Below, in pieces: positions 21,863 to 33,534 of a DNA stretch of 64,000 bases. The DNA is from Saccharum officinarum (taxonomy: Eukaryota > Streptophyta > Magnoliopsida > Poales > Poaceae), in contig CM036191.1 of the NCBI GenBank assembly GCA_020631735.1, forward strand, positions 38,485,335 to 38,549,334, read 5' to 3'. A model generated the notes under the pieces. The model was not told the DNA's origin, made no database searches, and saw nothing but the letters and a program-made list of their open reading frames with translations. A program made the position numbers and the translations under genes. How positions within the stretch are numbered: the first letter of the stretch is position 1; the number at the start of each line of letters is the position of its first letter.

Positions 21863-23469
21863 TGAAAGGATCAAGATGCCCAAGAGGGGGGGTGAATTGG
21901 GCTTTTCTAAAAATTAAATGCAAGAATTAAATCCTTCATGCCGGAATTCACCCCTAGTGTCTACTTGTGTTCCTAGAGAGTCTACCGATACAAAGTTTTG
22001 CACCCTAGTTTCCAATCCTAGTCTAGCATGGCATATCTAGGAATGTAAATCAAGCAATGAAGGTAAATACGAGAAAGTAAATGCTTGAATGTAAAGGGGC
22101 AAGGAACACGGCGATGTTTTGCCGAGGTATCGGAGAGTCGCCACTCCCCACTAGTCCTCGTTGGAGCACCCGCGCAAGGGTGTAGCTCCCCCTTGATCCG
22201 CGCAAGGATCAAGTGCTCTCTACGGGTTGATTCTTCGACACTCCGTCGCGGCGAATCACCCAAAACCGCTCACAAGATGAGTTGGGTCATCCACAAGCTC
22301 CGCTGGATGATCACCGAACTCCCAATCACCACCACGCCGTCTAGGTGATGGCGATCACCAAGAGTAACAAGCTAGAACTCTCACTTGACCACTACGAGCC
22401 CAAATGAGAAGGTGGATGCACACTTGCTACTCTCTCTAATTGCTAGTGAGGAGCTCTCAAGCTTTGATTCTCAAATCTCTATCCTCACTAGTGCTCTTGC
22501 ACTCCCTTGTACTCCAAAGGTGTTTTTCAACTGATCAAATGAGCAAGAGACCTCTAAAAGAGGTGGTGGGGATGTATTTATACACCCCACAGACAAATCG
22601 AACCGTTATCCGCTGACTCAGCAAAACACGGGTTGACCGGACGCGCCGGTCGAACTGACCGGACGCGCCGGTCGCTCGTAACGGTCGAAATCCGAAAAAC
22701 AGCTGAGTGACCGGACGCGCCGGTCAGGAGTGACCGGACGCGTCTGATCGTGCAGGGAGCATACTGTACTCTCATCGGATGCGCGACCGCGTCCGATCGC
22801 TGATGACCGGACGCGTCCGGTCTTCTCTGGACCTTACTGGACTGTGACCGGACGCGCCGATCACACCCAGGTCACGTCCGATCGGGTGTTTCCCTCAAGT
22901 GACACGTGTCGACTTCTGACCACCGCGTCCGGTCCTCGCGAGGACCGCGTCCGGTCGTCAGAGCGAAACCCTAGCTGTGGAACTGTACTGACCGGACGCG
23001 TCCAGTCATGCCGAGGACCGCGTTCGATCAAGGGAAAACGACCCGAAACTCTCCGAAACGCGTTACAACTTGAACCAAGTTGCTTCCAACTGAACTTTGA
23101 GCTATTCTAGAGCTGCCTAGCGCCAAGTTTAACAAGTGTGCACCACACCTAAACATAGGACTCGCCTAGGTCAAGCTACCCGCTCATGCCCCCCTTTATA
23201 GTACGGCCAAAAGAGAAAAACGAAGATCCTACCGGCTATTCCAAATGTATCTCAACTTCGACATCCGGAACTAACCGTCCTTAATCTTGACGTCACTCTT
23301 TTGAAAACCGAAACGATTTCCATCAAGGGGCATGAATACCATGGTGCCCAAAGCAGTTAAAACCTCCATGACCTAACTTACCATAGTTTCTGCAAAACAC
23401 ACGTTAGTCATGGTAATAAAGCGTTGTCATCAATTGCCGAAACCAAACCTTGGGGCCTAGATGCTTTCA
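21863..23469 (-). repeat. 3' LTR of Copia element
   Basis: This runs TGAAAGGATC to GATGCTTTCA on the plus strand, 1607 bases. It holds the palindrome array (22634-23029) and a TATA box at 22575-22582 in element sense. The ORFs inside are shared with the 5' LTR and are not genes. Confidence 0.95.
22634..23029. repeat. GACCGGACGCGTCCGGTC palindrome array in 3' LTR U3
   Basis: About a dozen whole or half copies of an 18-base perfect palindrome; the exact palindrome is at 22805-22822. It matches the array at 34307-34702 except for nine single-base differences, all transitions at CpG or CHG positions. Confidence 0.9.
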
Positions 23470-23483
23470 ATCTCCCCCTTTTT
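23470..23483 (-). promoter_or_regulatory. Polypurine tract of Copia element
   Basis: AAAAAGGGGGAGAT in element sense, touching the 3' LTR (TGAAAGC). Confidence 0.9.
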
Positions 23484-23918
23484 GGTGATTGATGACAACA
23501 CTGAGATATAAAGGATTTGAGTTGAGGTTTTCGATCATGCATGGTTCACATAAGCAAAAAGCAATAAGCACAAAGGGTTAGGAATTGCTTATGTGCCCCA
23601 AGCCAAAAGAGTGTACTCATAAGATAAGACAAAAAGCGTTAGTACACATACAGATATAGCTCATAAGAAATCGGAGTAAGGCACGGAAGCACAACCTTAG
23701 AGCTATAATTAAAAACGGTGACAAGCGTTATCACTGCGACTGGATAAAACATTAAGACTCAAGGTTTATCACACGACGACATGTCACATGAATGCAATGA
23801 CTAAAAAGTAAACATGATGCATGAATGTAGCACACAAAGAGAACGAAAAACCCTCTCTCAAAACTCCCCCTGAAACTACTCTCTCTCCCCCTTTGGCATC
23901 AAGCGCCAAAAAACTAAT

Positions 23919-26366
23919 CTAAGGATCTAACGGGGGGACAGACGGAGTCGTGTCGGGTGCCGAGGTGCGCGGAGTAAACACGAAGTGTAGAGAATCTCCC
24001 TCGAAATCTGAGCTATCTGGCTGACCCTCTGAAGAAACACGTGGCTATGAAGCAGTCTGGGTCTGAGCGGCAGGAACAGGTACTGACGTAGTAGCAACAA
24101 GAGGATCCGTCTGAGTGACCTGAGCCTGTAGCGAGCCAAAAGCAGGGGGATCTGTCGAGGCAACTGACGAAGGAATAGTCCCTGTAGTACCGGTCCCTGT
24201 CACTGGAGGAATAGTTGCCTCTGAAGCTGACAACCCTGTAGAAGTAACAAAAGTAGAGTGCGAGGGCATCGGCTGACCAGTCAACTCGCTGTAGGTAGCA
24301 CTGAAATCACCGAAGGGTGTGCCTGTCAGGAGATGAGGGCGAGGCTGGTCTGAAGGTGTAAACCCCGTGTGAATAGGCGTGAAGCTCGGGGACTGGAATG
24401 ACTGGGGAACCTGCTGCTGTGGAGATGTGAACTGGAAGCTCGGCTGTCCCTGACTCGATGGATCACTGGATGGTAAAACAGAAGTCAGGATAGAAGCAGG
24501 CGGAGGAACCCCAACAGTGACTAGGTGGCGCAGGAGATCCAAGTACTGCTGCTGACTAGCTGCACTTTGTCGCTGAATCTCAAACTGCTGTCGCTGCATT
24601 TCAACCTGCTGCCTCTGGATCTCAAGCTGCTGACGCTGAAACTCGTCCTGACGAGCCTGAATCTATGCAAGTGCGGCAGCTGTGTCCTGTGCCTGTCGCT
24701 GTATCTGCTGTTGCTGCTGCTCCTGTGCCTGGGTCAACCTCTCAAGTATAGCCACCATGGCTGGGTCTGAGCGGGAGGCTGAACCAGAGCCACCGGCCTC
24801 ATGGTCGTGAGACCGAGGAGACCGGTACCTAGGGATGGGCTGGTAGTCCTCATCAGTGCTGTCAGATGTCACATCCTCAGGAAGATCAGCAGGCTGAGCG
24901 TCAAGATCGGCAAGCTCTGCCTCTGCAAGCTCATCAACTGTGGCGTCCTGCTCAGCTGCTGTCTCAGGAACCTCAGGTCGCTCACGCTGTCCTGGCACTA
25001 GGGCCTGATCTCTAGTGACTGAAGCCCAAAGCTGACGGATATCATACTCAGGAAAAGCAGTAGTAGTATCTGATATCTCAGCTCTGATCTCTGCTAGAAG
25101 CTGAATGGATGTTCTAATGATGAAGCAGATCCAGTGTGCATAGGGCAGCTGACGATTACCTTTGAAGCCCTCAGCTATGGTGTCCTCCATCTCACTAAGT
25201 ATGAGATCCCAAATGTCAAACTGTGTCTGTGAGAGGAGGTGGTGAACAACCCATAGCTGCATTCGAGTCAGTCCCTCTCTGTAGCCAAGTCTGGGAAGTA
25301 TAGTGCGTCTGACTATAGCATCCAGAACTCTGGCAAGTGGTGTCAAACTGGCAGGCGTGCGACGAGACCCTTCGCCAAAAGGCTCACGGAAGCAGGGTCG
25401 AACCAAGTCTGTAGGTGGCACTGCCCCACCGTGAGGGCGTCTCGGTGGAGGAGTCTGACCAAAACATAGCTGATGTATCTTCGTGTCGGAAGCTGGTAGT
25501 CTGAGAATCTCCCGCACTCTAGTGCTGTAGAGTCTGTGATCGCGACCTCGGAATGCAAAGTGAATGAACTCATGGGCAGGATCAATCCAAAGTGAAGCAT
25601 AAAACTCTCTGACCCATGTGCCGTAGTATGCACCTGTCCGTCCAAGAAGATCTGATAAGCCTGGCAGAAAGGACAGATGCGGACGTAGCTGCTCTCCCAC
25701 AACCTCAACTAGTGACTCAAGTCGACAGACCCTCTGTGGTCGGAAAGCAATACCGCTGTCAACAAGAGCCCTGTAGAAATCCTCCTGAAGTGGGGTATAG
25801 AAACCTTCTGAAGCTCTGTGATCCCTCACAGGTGGAAACCACCGACTGACCTCCACGAACCTCAACCCCTGCACCTGACGTGCTGTAGCACCCCTCAAGT
25901 CAAAGTGCTCGACCGGGGGTGAACCTCTAGCTCTAGGAGGAGGACGTGCTCCACGACGCTGGCCCTCTGGCCTAGGAGTCACCTGAGTACGTGCGCGTGT
26001 GGAGCGGCGACGTGGTGGAGACTGAGCTGGCTGCTCCTCTGTGTCCTCTGTAGCCTCTGGAGGTGGATCAACTGACATACCCTCTGTAGCTCCAGTATCC
26101 TCAGTACCCTCAGTGGCCTCTGTGCCGAGCTGTCGACCTTCTAGATGAAAACGACGCTCGCCTATGCGTATGCCACTGCTCCTGCCACCTCTCTCTGTCT
26201 GCTCTGCTGCAGCTGCAACGGCCTGAGCAATCTCTGCATCGGTAAGAGTCTTCTTTTTCTTCCTGGCCAAAACCTTGATGCGCTTTCCCCGCGCAATCTC
26301 AGACCAACGAGGAGGACTGTCGTCCCCGTCACCAGGAGCACCACCGGCGTTCTTGCAACGCACCAT
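23919..26366 (-). pseudogene. Copia accessory ORF downstream of pol (putative plant transposon protein-like, not env)
   Basis: One frame of 816 codons from MVRCKNAGGAPGDGDD (26364-26366), interrupted only by two TAG codons (24663-24665 and 24045-24047), both in Gln-rich surroundings. Order: a basic patch KRIKVLARKKKK near residue 32, a Pro/Arg/Glu-rich segment, a globular region (about residues 160-430; EHFDLRGATARQVQGLRF, GTWVREFYASLWIDP, LPYAHWICFIIRTSIQLL) that I liken to the 'putative plant transposon protein' domain, an acidic linker, a long Gln-rich heptad segment (RQQLEIQRQQ type) spanning the first TAG, then a Ser/Thr/Pro-rich tail. SIRE elements are often said to carry an envelope-like ORF here, but I see no signal peptide or membrane segment. 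Role unknown. Confidence 0.8.
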
Positions 26367-27960
26367 GCTGACAAACTGACCGAAGACCTCTGAAAGATGG
26401 TGAACTGTCACTCAAGAGGCTTGGCCTCAATCCGTATCCGCAGGCTTGGCCTCGGATTCAGCAAACTGATATCACCCTGACACACCGACAGAACTCGCTG
26501 CAACGATGGAATAGAGAGATCTACTATAAGCACATATATAACTACAAGGTACGAAACCCTAGAGATAGCAAGCATATGAGATACGATGTGACACGAAACA
26601 CGAGGCTACCTCGGATCGACGAGACGACGGTGACAAGAAGAGATGACCTAGATCGCGTGATTCCCCGAATCCACCAGACGAGCTCTCGCGAAGAAGACGG
26701 CGCGTGACGAAATCTTGACGACGACCGGTCGAATCGAAGTTACGCGAACCCTAGATTAGGGTTAGGGCAACACGACGAAGATCGATCGGAGGTGAGCACG
26801 AGGCGTTCCACTGCCGGAGGAGAAGCTGGCTTGCAGGAGCGCGGCTCACCGGCGGTGGTGGCGCGTTCAGGCGGCGGTGGCGCGTGCAGGCGGTGATGGC
26901 GCGGCGGTGGCGCGACTGGCGATGGTGGCGCGGCTGCGAGCGACTGTGGCGCGTGTGGGCGGCTAGCGCTCGCGTGGGCGAGGGCCGGGCGAGGAAGATG
27001 ACGCAAGTGCGGCTCACCGGCGGCAGGGGGTGCGGCGGTGGCGTGAAGTGCGGCGGTGGCGCAAAGAGGCTCAGGCGAATGAGAAGGTACGGTCGAGGAC
27101 GAACCGTTTTATGATGGGGTTAGATCCGCTCGACGTGCGATGACCGGACGCGGTGGTCGTTATGACCGGACGCGGTGGTGCAGCGTCCGGTCACACTCCA
27201 GTAAGCTCCTAGAGTGACCTGACGCGTCCGGTGAGTACTGACCGGACGCGGTCAGAGTCCGGTCGATGGGAGCTCGGGAATTCATCGCGAATGACCGGAC
27301 GCGGTGGTGGTAACCGGGACCGGACGCGGTGGTCAACAGAGGCGCGTCCGGTGCAGCGTCCGATCACTAGATCTAGAATTGGTCTTCTGGATGACCGGAC
27401 GCGCTGGTGGACGCCGGGACCGGACGTGGTGGTGAAGCATCACTGCGTCCGGTGCAGCGTCCGGTCCAGCGTCCGGTCACTGTTCTTCGTCCTTCTTTGT
27501 TCCGAACTGCGACGCGACTTCTCCCAATCAGGTTCCAATTCAAGAAGACACAAATAAACACCAATTGGAACACGATATGAGTGACCTCACTCAAACCCTC
27601 AAAATTTTACAAAATAGATTGCCTTAGGCTAGTATTATTTTTAAGAAAATAGGCAATAAACACCCGAGGAGCAACGTATGGCCATGCAATAGAGTTTTTT
27701 GATCCTTTAGGAGCGTCAAAAAGCTCTCTCTACCCATGGACGAACACAGAGGTTGCTCAAAGCTTAACCGAAAAGAAACGACAAACAAAGAACCATGCAT
27801 ATGCAATGCAATACAAGAAGGTAAAGCTAGGATGCTTGTCAAGTTTGATCCACGGTTAGGCTTCTTCACTCCTCCAAATAAGGGTTATCGTAACCGTGTT
27901 AGCCAAGCTCTAAATGCATTGCAATAAAATAAACATGGCATATTATACAATGCAATGCAA
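26367..27960 (-). promoter_or_regulatory. Non-coding region between Copia pol and accessory ORF; candidate internal promoter and leader
   Basis: In element sense this runs: end of pol, array of GACCGGACGCG motifs (27139-27480), TATA-like CATAAAAC (27106-27113), a C-rich leader with CTAGGGTTT words typical of plant 5' untranslated regions, and a possible 112-base intron (26498-26609: CGAG/GTAGCC donor, TTGCAG/CG acceptor, T-rich). The accessory ATG follows at 26366. The words GAACCGTT and ATCCGCT near the TATA-like box also flank the LTR TATA box. This is a hypothesis from sequence layout only. Confidence 0.45.
27139..27480. repeat. Second GACCGGACGCG array, internal to the Copia element
   Basis: About a dozen copies of the same GACCGGACGCG half-site as in the LTR, many with the variant right arm GGTGGTC or as isolated GCGTCCGGTC. 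It is not a simple copy of the LTR array, because unit order and spacers differ. Confidence 0.85.
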
Positions 27961-27974
27961 GGGACAACACACGC

Positions 27975-28450
27975 TCATTTTTTAAAGTTGCTTGAATCAA
28001 GCACATTGAGTTCACTTCTTAACCTACAAAAGGTTGCCTCATCCAAAGGTTTAGTGAAGATATCCGCTAATTGATTTTCACTTCTTACACCTTCTAGTGA
28101 TATGTCATTTTTAGCAACGTGATCTCTTAGAAAGTGATGGCGGATATCAATGTGCTTGGTGCGAGAGTGTTGTACCGGATTGTTAGCAATTTTAACGGCA
28201 CTTTCATTATCACATAAAAGTGGCACCTTTTCAAGAACAATTCCATAGTCTAGGAGGGTTTGTTCCATATATAAGATTTGTGCACAACAAGCCCCCACGG
28301 CAATGTATTCCGCCTCGGCGGTGGACAAAGCCACACTATTTTGCTTTTTAGATGACCAAGATACTAAAGATCTTCCAAGCAAATGGCACCCTCCGGATGT
28401 GCTTTTTCTATCAATTTTGCAACCGGCATAGTCCGAATCGGAATAGCCAC
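27975..28450 (-). pseudogene. Copia RNase H
   Basis: The C-terminal RNase H domain of Copia pol: SWSSKKQNSVALSTAEAEYI, LLCDNESAVKIANNPVQH, HIDIRHHFLRDHV and the pol end VRSENQLADIFTKPLDEATF. The catalytic residues of the family (Glu in AEAEY, Asp in CDNESA) are present. It is out of frame with the reverse transcriptase because one base appears missing near 28447, so the start of the domain (YSDSDYAGC region) lies in the shifted frame upstream of 28382. Confidence 0.93.
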
Positions 28451-30610
28451 TAGTTGGAATCTAGCTCCTTTGGGATACCAAAGACCAATGCTTGGGGTGA
28501 GCTTAAGATATCTTAGGATTCTTTTTACGGCACTTAAGTGAGGTTCTTTAGGGCACGCTTGAAAACGGGCACACATGCACACACTAAACATGATATCGGG
28601 CCTAGATGCGGTAAGGTACAACAAGCTACCAATCATAGAACGGTAGAGAGTTTGATCAATCGGTTTACCTCCCTCATCTAGGTCGAGATGTCCATTTGAT
28701 GGCATTGGGGTCTTGATTGGTTTGCATTCTTCCATCTTGAATCTTTTGAGAAGATCCTTGGTATTCTTTTCTTGAGAGATGAAAATCCCTTCTCTCATTT
28801 GCTTTACTTGAAATCCAAGGAAGAAAGTGAGCTCACCAATCATTGACATCTCGAACTCCTTCGACATCAATTCACCAAATTCTTTGCAATAATCTTCATT
28901 TGTTGATCCGAAGATGATATCATCAACATATACTTGACAAATAAAGATTTCCCCATTAAACTTCTTAGTGAATAGTGTGGTGTCGACCTTCCCAATGGTG
29001 AAGCCCTTCTCAATAAGGAAATCCCGGAGGCGCTCATACCACGCTCTAGGGGCTTGCTTGAGCCCATATAACGCCTTGGACAACCTATAAACATGATTAG
29101 GATATCTAGGGTCTTCAAACCCGGGAGGTTGATTAACATAGACTAGTTCATTTATGAAGCCATTTAAGAATGCACTTTTCACATCCATTTGATATAATTT
29201 CATATCATGATGTGATGCATATGCAAGGAGGATACGAATGGCTTCAAGTCTTGCAACGGGTGCAAAGGTCTCTCCAAAATCAAGACCTTCAACTTGAGAG
29301 AACCCCTTTGCAACTAGTCTTGCCTTGTTCCTCACCACTATGCCTTGGTCATCTTGCTTGTTTCGGAACACCCACTTGGTTCCAATGACTCTTGCACCTT
29401 TAGGATGCTCTTCAAGTGTCCATACTTGATTGCGGGTGAAGTTATTCAATTCATCATGCATTGCATTCACCCAATCCGGATCTTTAAGAGCTTCTTCTAC
29501 ATTCTTGGGTTCAACGCAAGAGACAAAAGAGTGATGTTCAACAAAAGAAGCTAGCTTTTGAGATCGAGTCATTACTCCCTTTGTAGGACTCCCTATGATG
29601 AGATCTTGTGGATGTGCTTGAAGTAGTGGTGAGTTTCTTTTATCAACCACTTGAGGGGGTGGATGGGGAGCATCAACATCTTGAGCTTGTGCCTCGGCTT
29701 GTTCATGAGAGACATAAGTGTCTTCATTTTCAACTCTCTCATTCTTGTCATCATTTTGAGGCACACGTGATGAAGATGGTGGATCAATAATTTGTACATC
29801 ATCATCATCATCTTTTGGCTTGATGTCTCCCACGGGCATGTTCTTCATTGCCTCCCTCAAGGGTTCATCACCTACATCATCACAATTCTCAATTGCTCCT
29901 TGGGAGCCGTTAGATTTATCAAATTCCACATCATATGTTTCTTCAATCAAACCGGTGGCATGATTAAATACTCTATATGCTTTGGACTTTGATGAGTAAC
30001 CAACAAGAAAACCAATATCACAACGTCTTTGAAACTTCCCTAGGTGTTGACGCTTCTTGTAGATGTAACATTTGCAACCAAACACCCGGAAGAAAGAGAC
30101 GTTCGGCTTCTTCCCATTAAGCAACTCATAGGGGGTCTTGCCAAGAAACTTTTGTAGGAAGAGGCGATTTGAAGCATAGCATGCGGTGTTGATTGCCTCG
30201 GCCCACAACTTCTCCGGAGTGTTGTACTCATCTAGCATTGTTCTTGCAAGGGTGATCAAAGTTCGGTTCTTTCTCTCAACTACACCATTTTGTTGAGGAG
30301 TGTAGGTAGAAGAGACCTCATGCTTGATTCCAATTTCATCACAATAAGCTTCAATGTTGGTGTTATCAAACTCTCTGCCATTATCACTTCTAATCTTCTT
30401 TATCTTGACTTCAAATTCATTTTGAGCTCTCTTTGCAAACTTCTTGAAGCAATTTGCCACTTTGGATTTGTCATGAAGGAAGAAGGTCCAAGTATACCTT
30501 GAGTAGTCATCCACTATCACAAGACAATAGAGATTACCACCCAAGCTCTTGTATGTTGTAGGCCCAAACAAATCCATGTGTAGAAGTTCTAGCACTCTTG
30601 AAGTTGACAT
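28364..30610 (-). pseudogene. Copia integrase and reverse transcriptase
   Basis: A 748-codon frame. The integrase core has LLHMDLFGP (Asp), [12 protein letters not shown] (Asp) and [16 protein letters not shown] (Glu). A variable acidic linker follows ([17 protein letters not shown]), then reverse transcriptase: [52 protein letters not shown] and the catalytic YVDD at 28919-28930. It is in frame with the upstream protease segment across a TAA at 30680-30682, and ends in the frameshift before RNase H. Confidence 0.96.
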
Positions 30611-30679
30611 GAAAGCTTTGGTTGGATGAGTGTTTGCAACTTGTTTGCCCGCTTGACATGCACTACAAGGTTTGTCCTT

Positions 30680-31198
30680 TTAAAACTTCACATCCTTCAA
30701 TCCTCTCACTAGTTCTTTCTTCAATAGTTTGTTGAGAGTGTTCATTCCAACATGAGCAAGCCTCCTATGCCAAAGCCAACCAAGTGAGGTCTTGGTGAAC
30801 AAACATGTCATCAAATTTGCATCTTCGGAGGTGAAGTCAACAAGATAAAGATTGTTGTATCTAAAGCCTTTGAATATCACTTGCTTGTCATCTATCTTTG
30901 AAACTTTCACTTCATTTGGTGTGAACAAGCATTGGAAGCCAAGGTCACAAAGTTGCCCAACGGATAACAAGTTGAAACTCAATGAAGCAACATAGAGCAC
31001 ATTTGAGAGTGAATGATCATTTGATATTGCAATCTTGCCTATACCCTTGACTTTGCTCTTTGAATTGTCCCCAAATGTGATCTTCTCTTGACATATTCCA
31101 TTCTCTTCAATGGAGGTGAACATACGAGGATCACCGGTCATATGTTGAGTGCAACCACTATCAATAACCCAATGAGATCCACCGGTCTTGTAGTTCAC
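30680..31198 (-). pseudogene. Copia protease and pre-integrase zinc region
   Basis: The frame shows the aspartic protease motif SHWVIDSGCTQHMTG near its start, then ISNDHSLSNVLYVASLSFNLLSVGQL, and the GAG-pre-integrase segment LGWLWHRRLAHVGMNTL. It is bounded upstream by TAG (31199-31201; Val-Gln-Val expected) and downstream by TAA (30680-30682; relatives have Glu, so this one would be a G-to-T change). The apparent first codon is GTG; this is an internal polyprotein segment. Confidence 0.93.
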
Positions 31199-31212
31199 CT
31201 ACACACAAGAGA

Positions 31213-31932
31213 TCAAGCTTTTTGTTTAGGGACCCACACTTGAGAGGGGCCCTTGACTTTCTCCACTAGTGACTTGGCAACCCATATTTTCTTTGGCCTA
31301 TTTTTGTTTGGGGGACCCAAAAACATAACTTTCATCTTTCCATTTGAATCTTTTCTTAGCATATAATGAGCATTGAAGGCGAAAGGTCTAGCATGCTTGG
31401 GCAAGGGTTGTGGTGGTGGAGTTTTGCATTCATAAGCAAAGTGACCTTCTTGACCACACTCAACACATCTCTTTGGCTTGGGCTTTGTCTTGCTTTGTTG
31501 TTGTTGAGCTTTTGCTTTCTTCTCTTGATTTGCCAAGTACCCAATACCACTTCTATCCATCTTCATTACGGTGTTCATGAGGAGCTCACTTTGCAAATGT
31601 TGGCCTCTTGTGAACTTGCTTAGGCCGGTCTTGAGATGCTCTTTTTCTTGCTTGAGCTTTTTGTTTTCTTCAATGAGTGACTCATTAGTTGATTGCTTCT
31701 CAAGAGCCATCAAACCTTTTAGCTTCTTGTTCTCATTTGCAAGCTTCTCATTTTCACACTTGATCTTGGCATAATCATCATAGTTGCTTGACTCAACCAC
31801 ACTCTTGCCTTTGCTACTAGAGCCTTGCTCAATGCTTTCAATGATCAAATCATCACATGATGTAGCTATATCACACTTAACAACATAGTTAGTAGCATCA
31901 TGTGTCTCAAGAGCAAGTTCATTAGCAACCAC
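31213..31932 (-). pseudogene. Copia gag C-terminal region with coiled coil and second zinc knuckle
   Basis: The frame is continuous with the gag N-terminus across the TAG at 31999-32001. It has a Lys/Glu coiled coil (ENEKLANENKKLKGLMALEK, EENKKLKQEKEHLK), then a Gln/Lys-rich basic linker and a CCHC knuckle CVECGQEGHFAYEC (31426-31467), then FLGPPNKNRPKKIWV. It ends in TGA (31213-31215) because of a one-base shift in the A-rich stretch near 31222. The next frame continues into protease. Confidence 0.9.
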
Positions 31933-31998
31933 AAAACTATCATAGCCAACTTTTAATGTGGTGTATTCGTCCTTTAGAGAATTATATCTAGTGATGAG

Positions 31999-33483
31999 CT
32001 AATCATTCTTCTTCTCAAGATTATCATGTTGATCTTTAAGTTCTTTATAAGAGGTTTTGAGCTCCTTGAGAATGGAAGACATGTTTTTATTTTGATCTAT
32101 GAGCTCATCCCTAGCATCATGTGCACTTTTAAGTTTAGATGTGAGTGTTTCATTTTCATGTTGAAGCTCATCATTTTCGTTTCTAGTCCTCCTTATGATT
32201 TTAGAATATTTGTTTAACAATTTTACTAATTCATCATAAGAAGGTGTATCATATTCATCATCACTATCACTATCATCATCATCACTATCATGATTTTGTA
32301 CCTTTCGTTCACCCTTGGCCATAAGGCATAGGTGAGTAGTGGACGATGATGGTGAATGAGGCGGTGAAGGTGGTGATGAAGATATCGGTGAAGATGATGG
32401 TCCCATCATAAATGCGGCAACCTTCTCTTTCTCATCATCGCTCTCATCTTCGGAGGACTCACAAGATGATTCAATGTCGGTGAGCCAATCACCAACAATG
32501 TATGCCTTTCCTCCCTTCTTCTTCTTATGGAACTCATTTTTCTTGCCCTTGTTCTTGTACTTGTCTTTTGGTGGTCTAGGGCATTGATGAGCTAGGTGGC
32601 CAAGTTCACCACAATTGTAGCAATCCATCTCCGAGATTGGCTTTCTTTTGCTACTTGTGAAGAATTTCTTCTTCTTGCCATCGAACTTGATGCCACTCTT
32701 GTTGAGCTTCTTTAGCATCTTGGTGGTCTTTCTCACCATGAGTGCAAGTGATTCATCATCAACATCACTTTCACTTGAGCTTTCTTGCACCATCATGGCT
32801 TGGCCCTTCTTCTTCTTCTTGTCATGAGTAGCTTTGAAGGCCAAGTCCTTCTTCTTGGAAGATGATGGGCCTTCTTCCGGAGTGATATGCATGTACATCT
32901 CATGTGCATTGACTTTCCCTAATACTTGAGTCGGTGTTGCGGTGGAAAGATCACTTTGGTGAAGCACGGTGACAATGTGACCATACTTCTCAACGGGAAG
33001 CACACTCAAGATCTTCCTTGCAACATCCGATTGACTCATTTTGGTGAGCCCAAGAGCATTAAGGTCCTCTACAAGAACATTCAAGCGAGTGTACATGTCA
33101 TTAGCACTTTCTTTGGGAAGCATCTCAAAAGAATTAATTTTCTTTAAAGCTATGTGATAGCGTTCCTCACGCTCACTCTTAGTTCCCTCATGGAGAGCAC
33201 AAAGATTTTCCCACAATTCATGAGCGTTCTTTGCATTACGAACACGATTGAAGATATCTTTGCCTAATCCCCGGTAGAGTGCATTTTTGGCCTTTGCATT
33301 CCACCGGTCGTACTTCTCCTCGTCACCACTTGGGTTAGTGGGATCCCTTATGGGGGGAAGCCCTTCGGTTGCGGCTCTAAGGCACCCAACATCTATGGCT
33401 TCGAGGTACGCCTCCATACGAATTTTCCAATATGGAAAATCGTCTCCCTCAAAAGTGGGAGGTGGTCCTTCCCCATTAGACAT
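31999..33483 (-). pseudogene. Copia gag N-terminal region
   Basis: A 494-codon frame from MSNGEGPPPTFEGDDFPYWK. It contains the UBN2-like gag capsid region (WNAKAKNALYRGLGKDIFNRV, NAHELWENLCALHEGT, ARKILSVLPVEKYGHIVTVL), a first CCHC knuckle CYNCGELGHLAHQC (about 32579-32626), acidic Ser-rich segments (SSCESSEDESDDEKEK, DSDDDDSDSDDEYD) and a coiled-coil tail. The start is the first Met after the primer site, about 35 bases inside, which fits a short leader. Only the terminal TAG, in a D-Q-L context, separates it from the next segment. Confidence 0.95.
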
Positions 33484-33520
33484 CTTGCTCTAGGCGGTAA
33501 AGCCTAAAAATAGAGCAACA

Positions 33521-33534
33521 CTACTCTGATACCA
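33521..33534 (-). promoter_or_regulatory. Primer-binding site of Copia element
   Basis: TGGTATCAGAGTAG in element sense, two bases inside the 5' LTR. It is complementary in type to the plant initiator Met tRNA 3' end. Confidence 0.93.

Noticed and set aside
21420..21865. Overlapping 110-125 residue ORFs on both strands
   Set aside because: GC-rich sequence open in several frames at once, with no domain and no start or splice context.
22634..23029. CRISPR-like array
   Set aside because: Repeats are palindromic with irregular or no spacers, within a plant LTR. There are no cas genes and the context is eukaryotic.
22018..23110. Arg-rich ORFs in the Copia LTR (repeated at 33691-34741)
   Set aside because: They are translations of the palindrome array and LTR, present in both LTRs by duplication.
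23919..26366. Envelope glycoprotein
   Set aside because: The position fits the traditional label, but there is no signal peptide, no membrane segment and no Cys-rich ectodomain.
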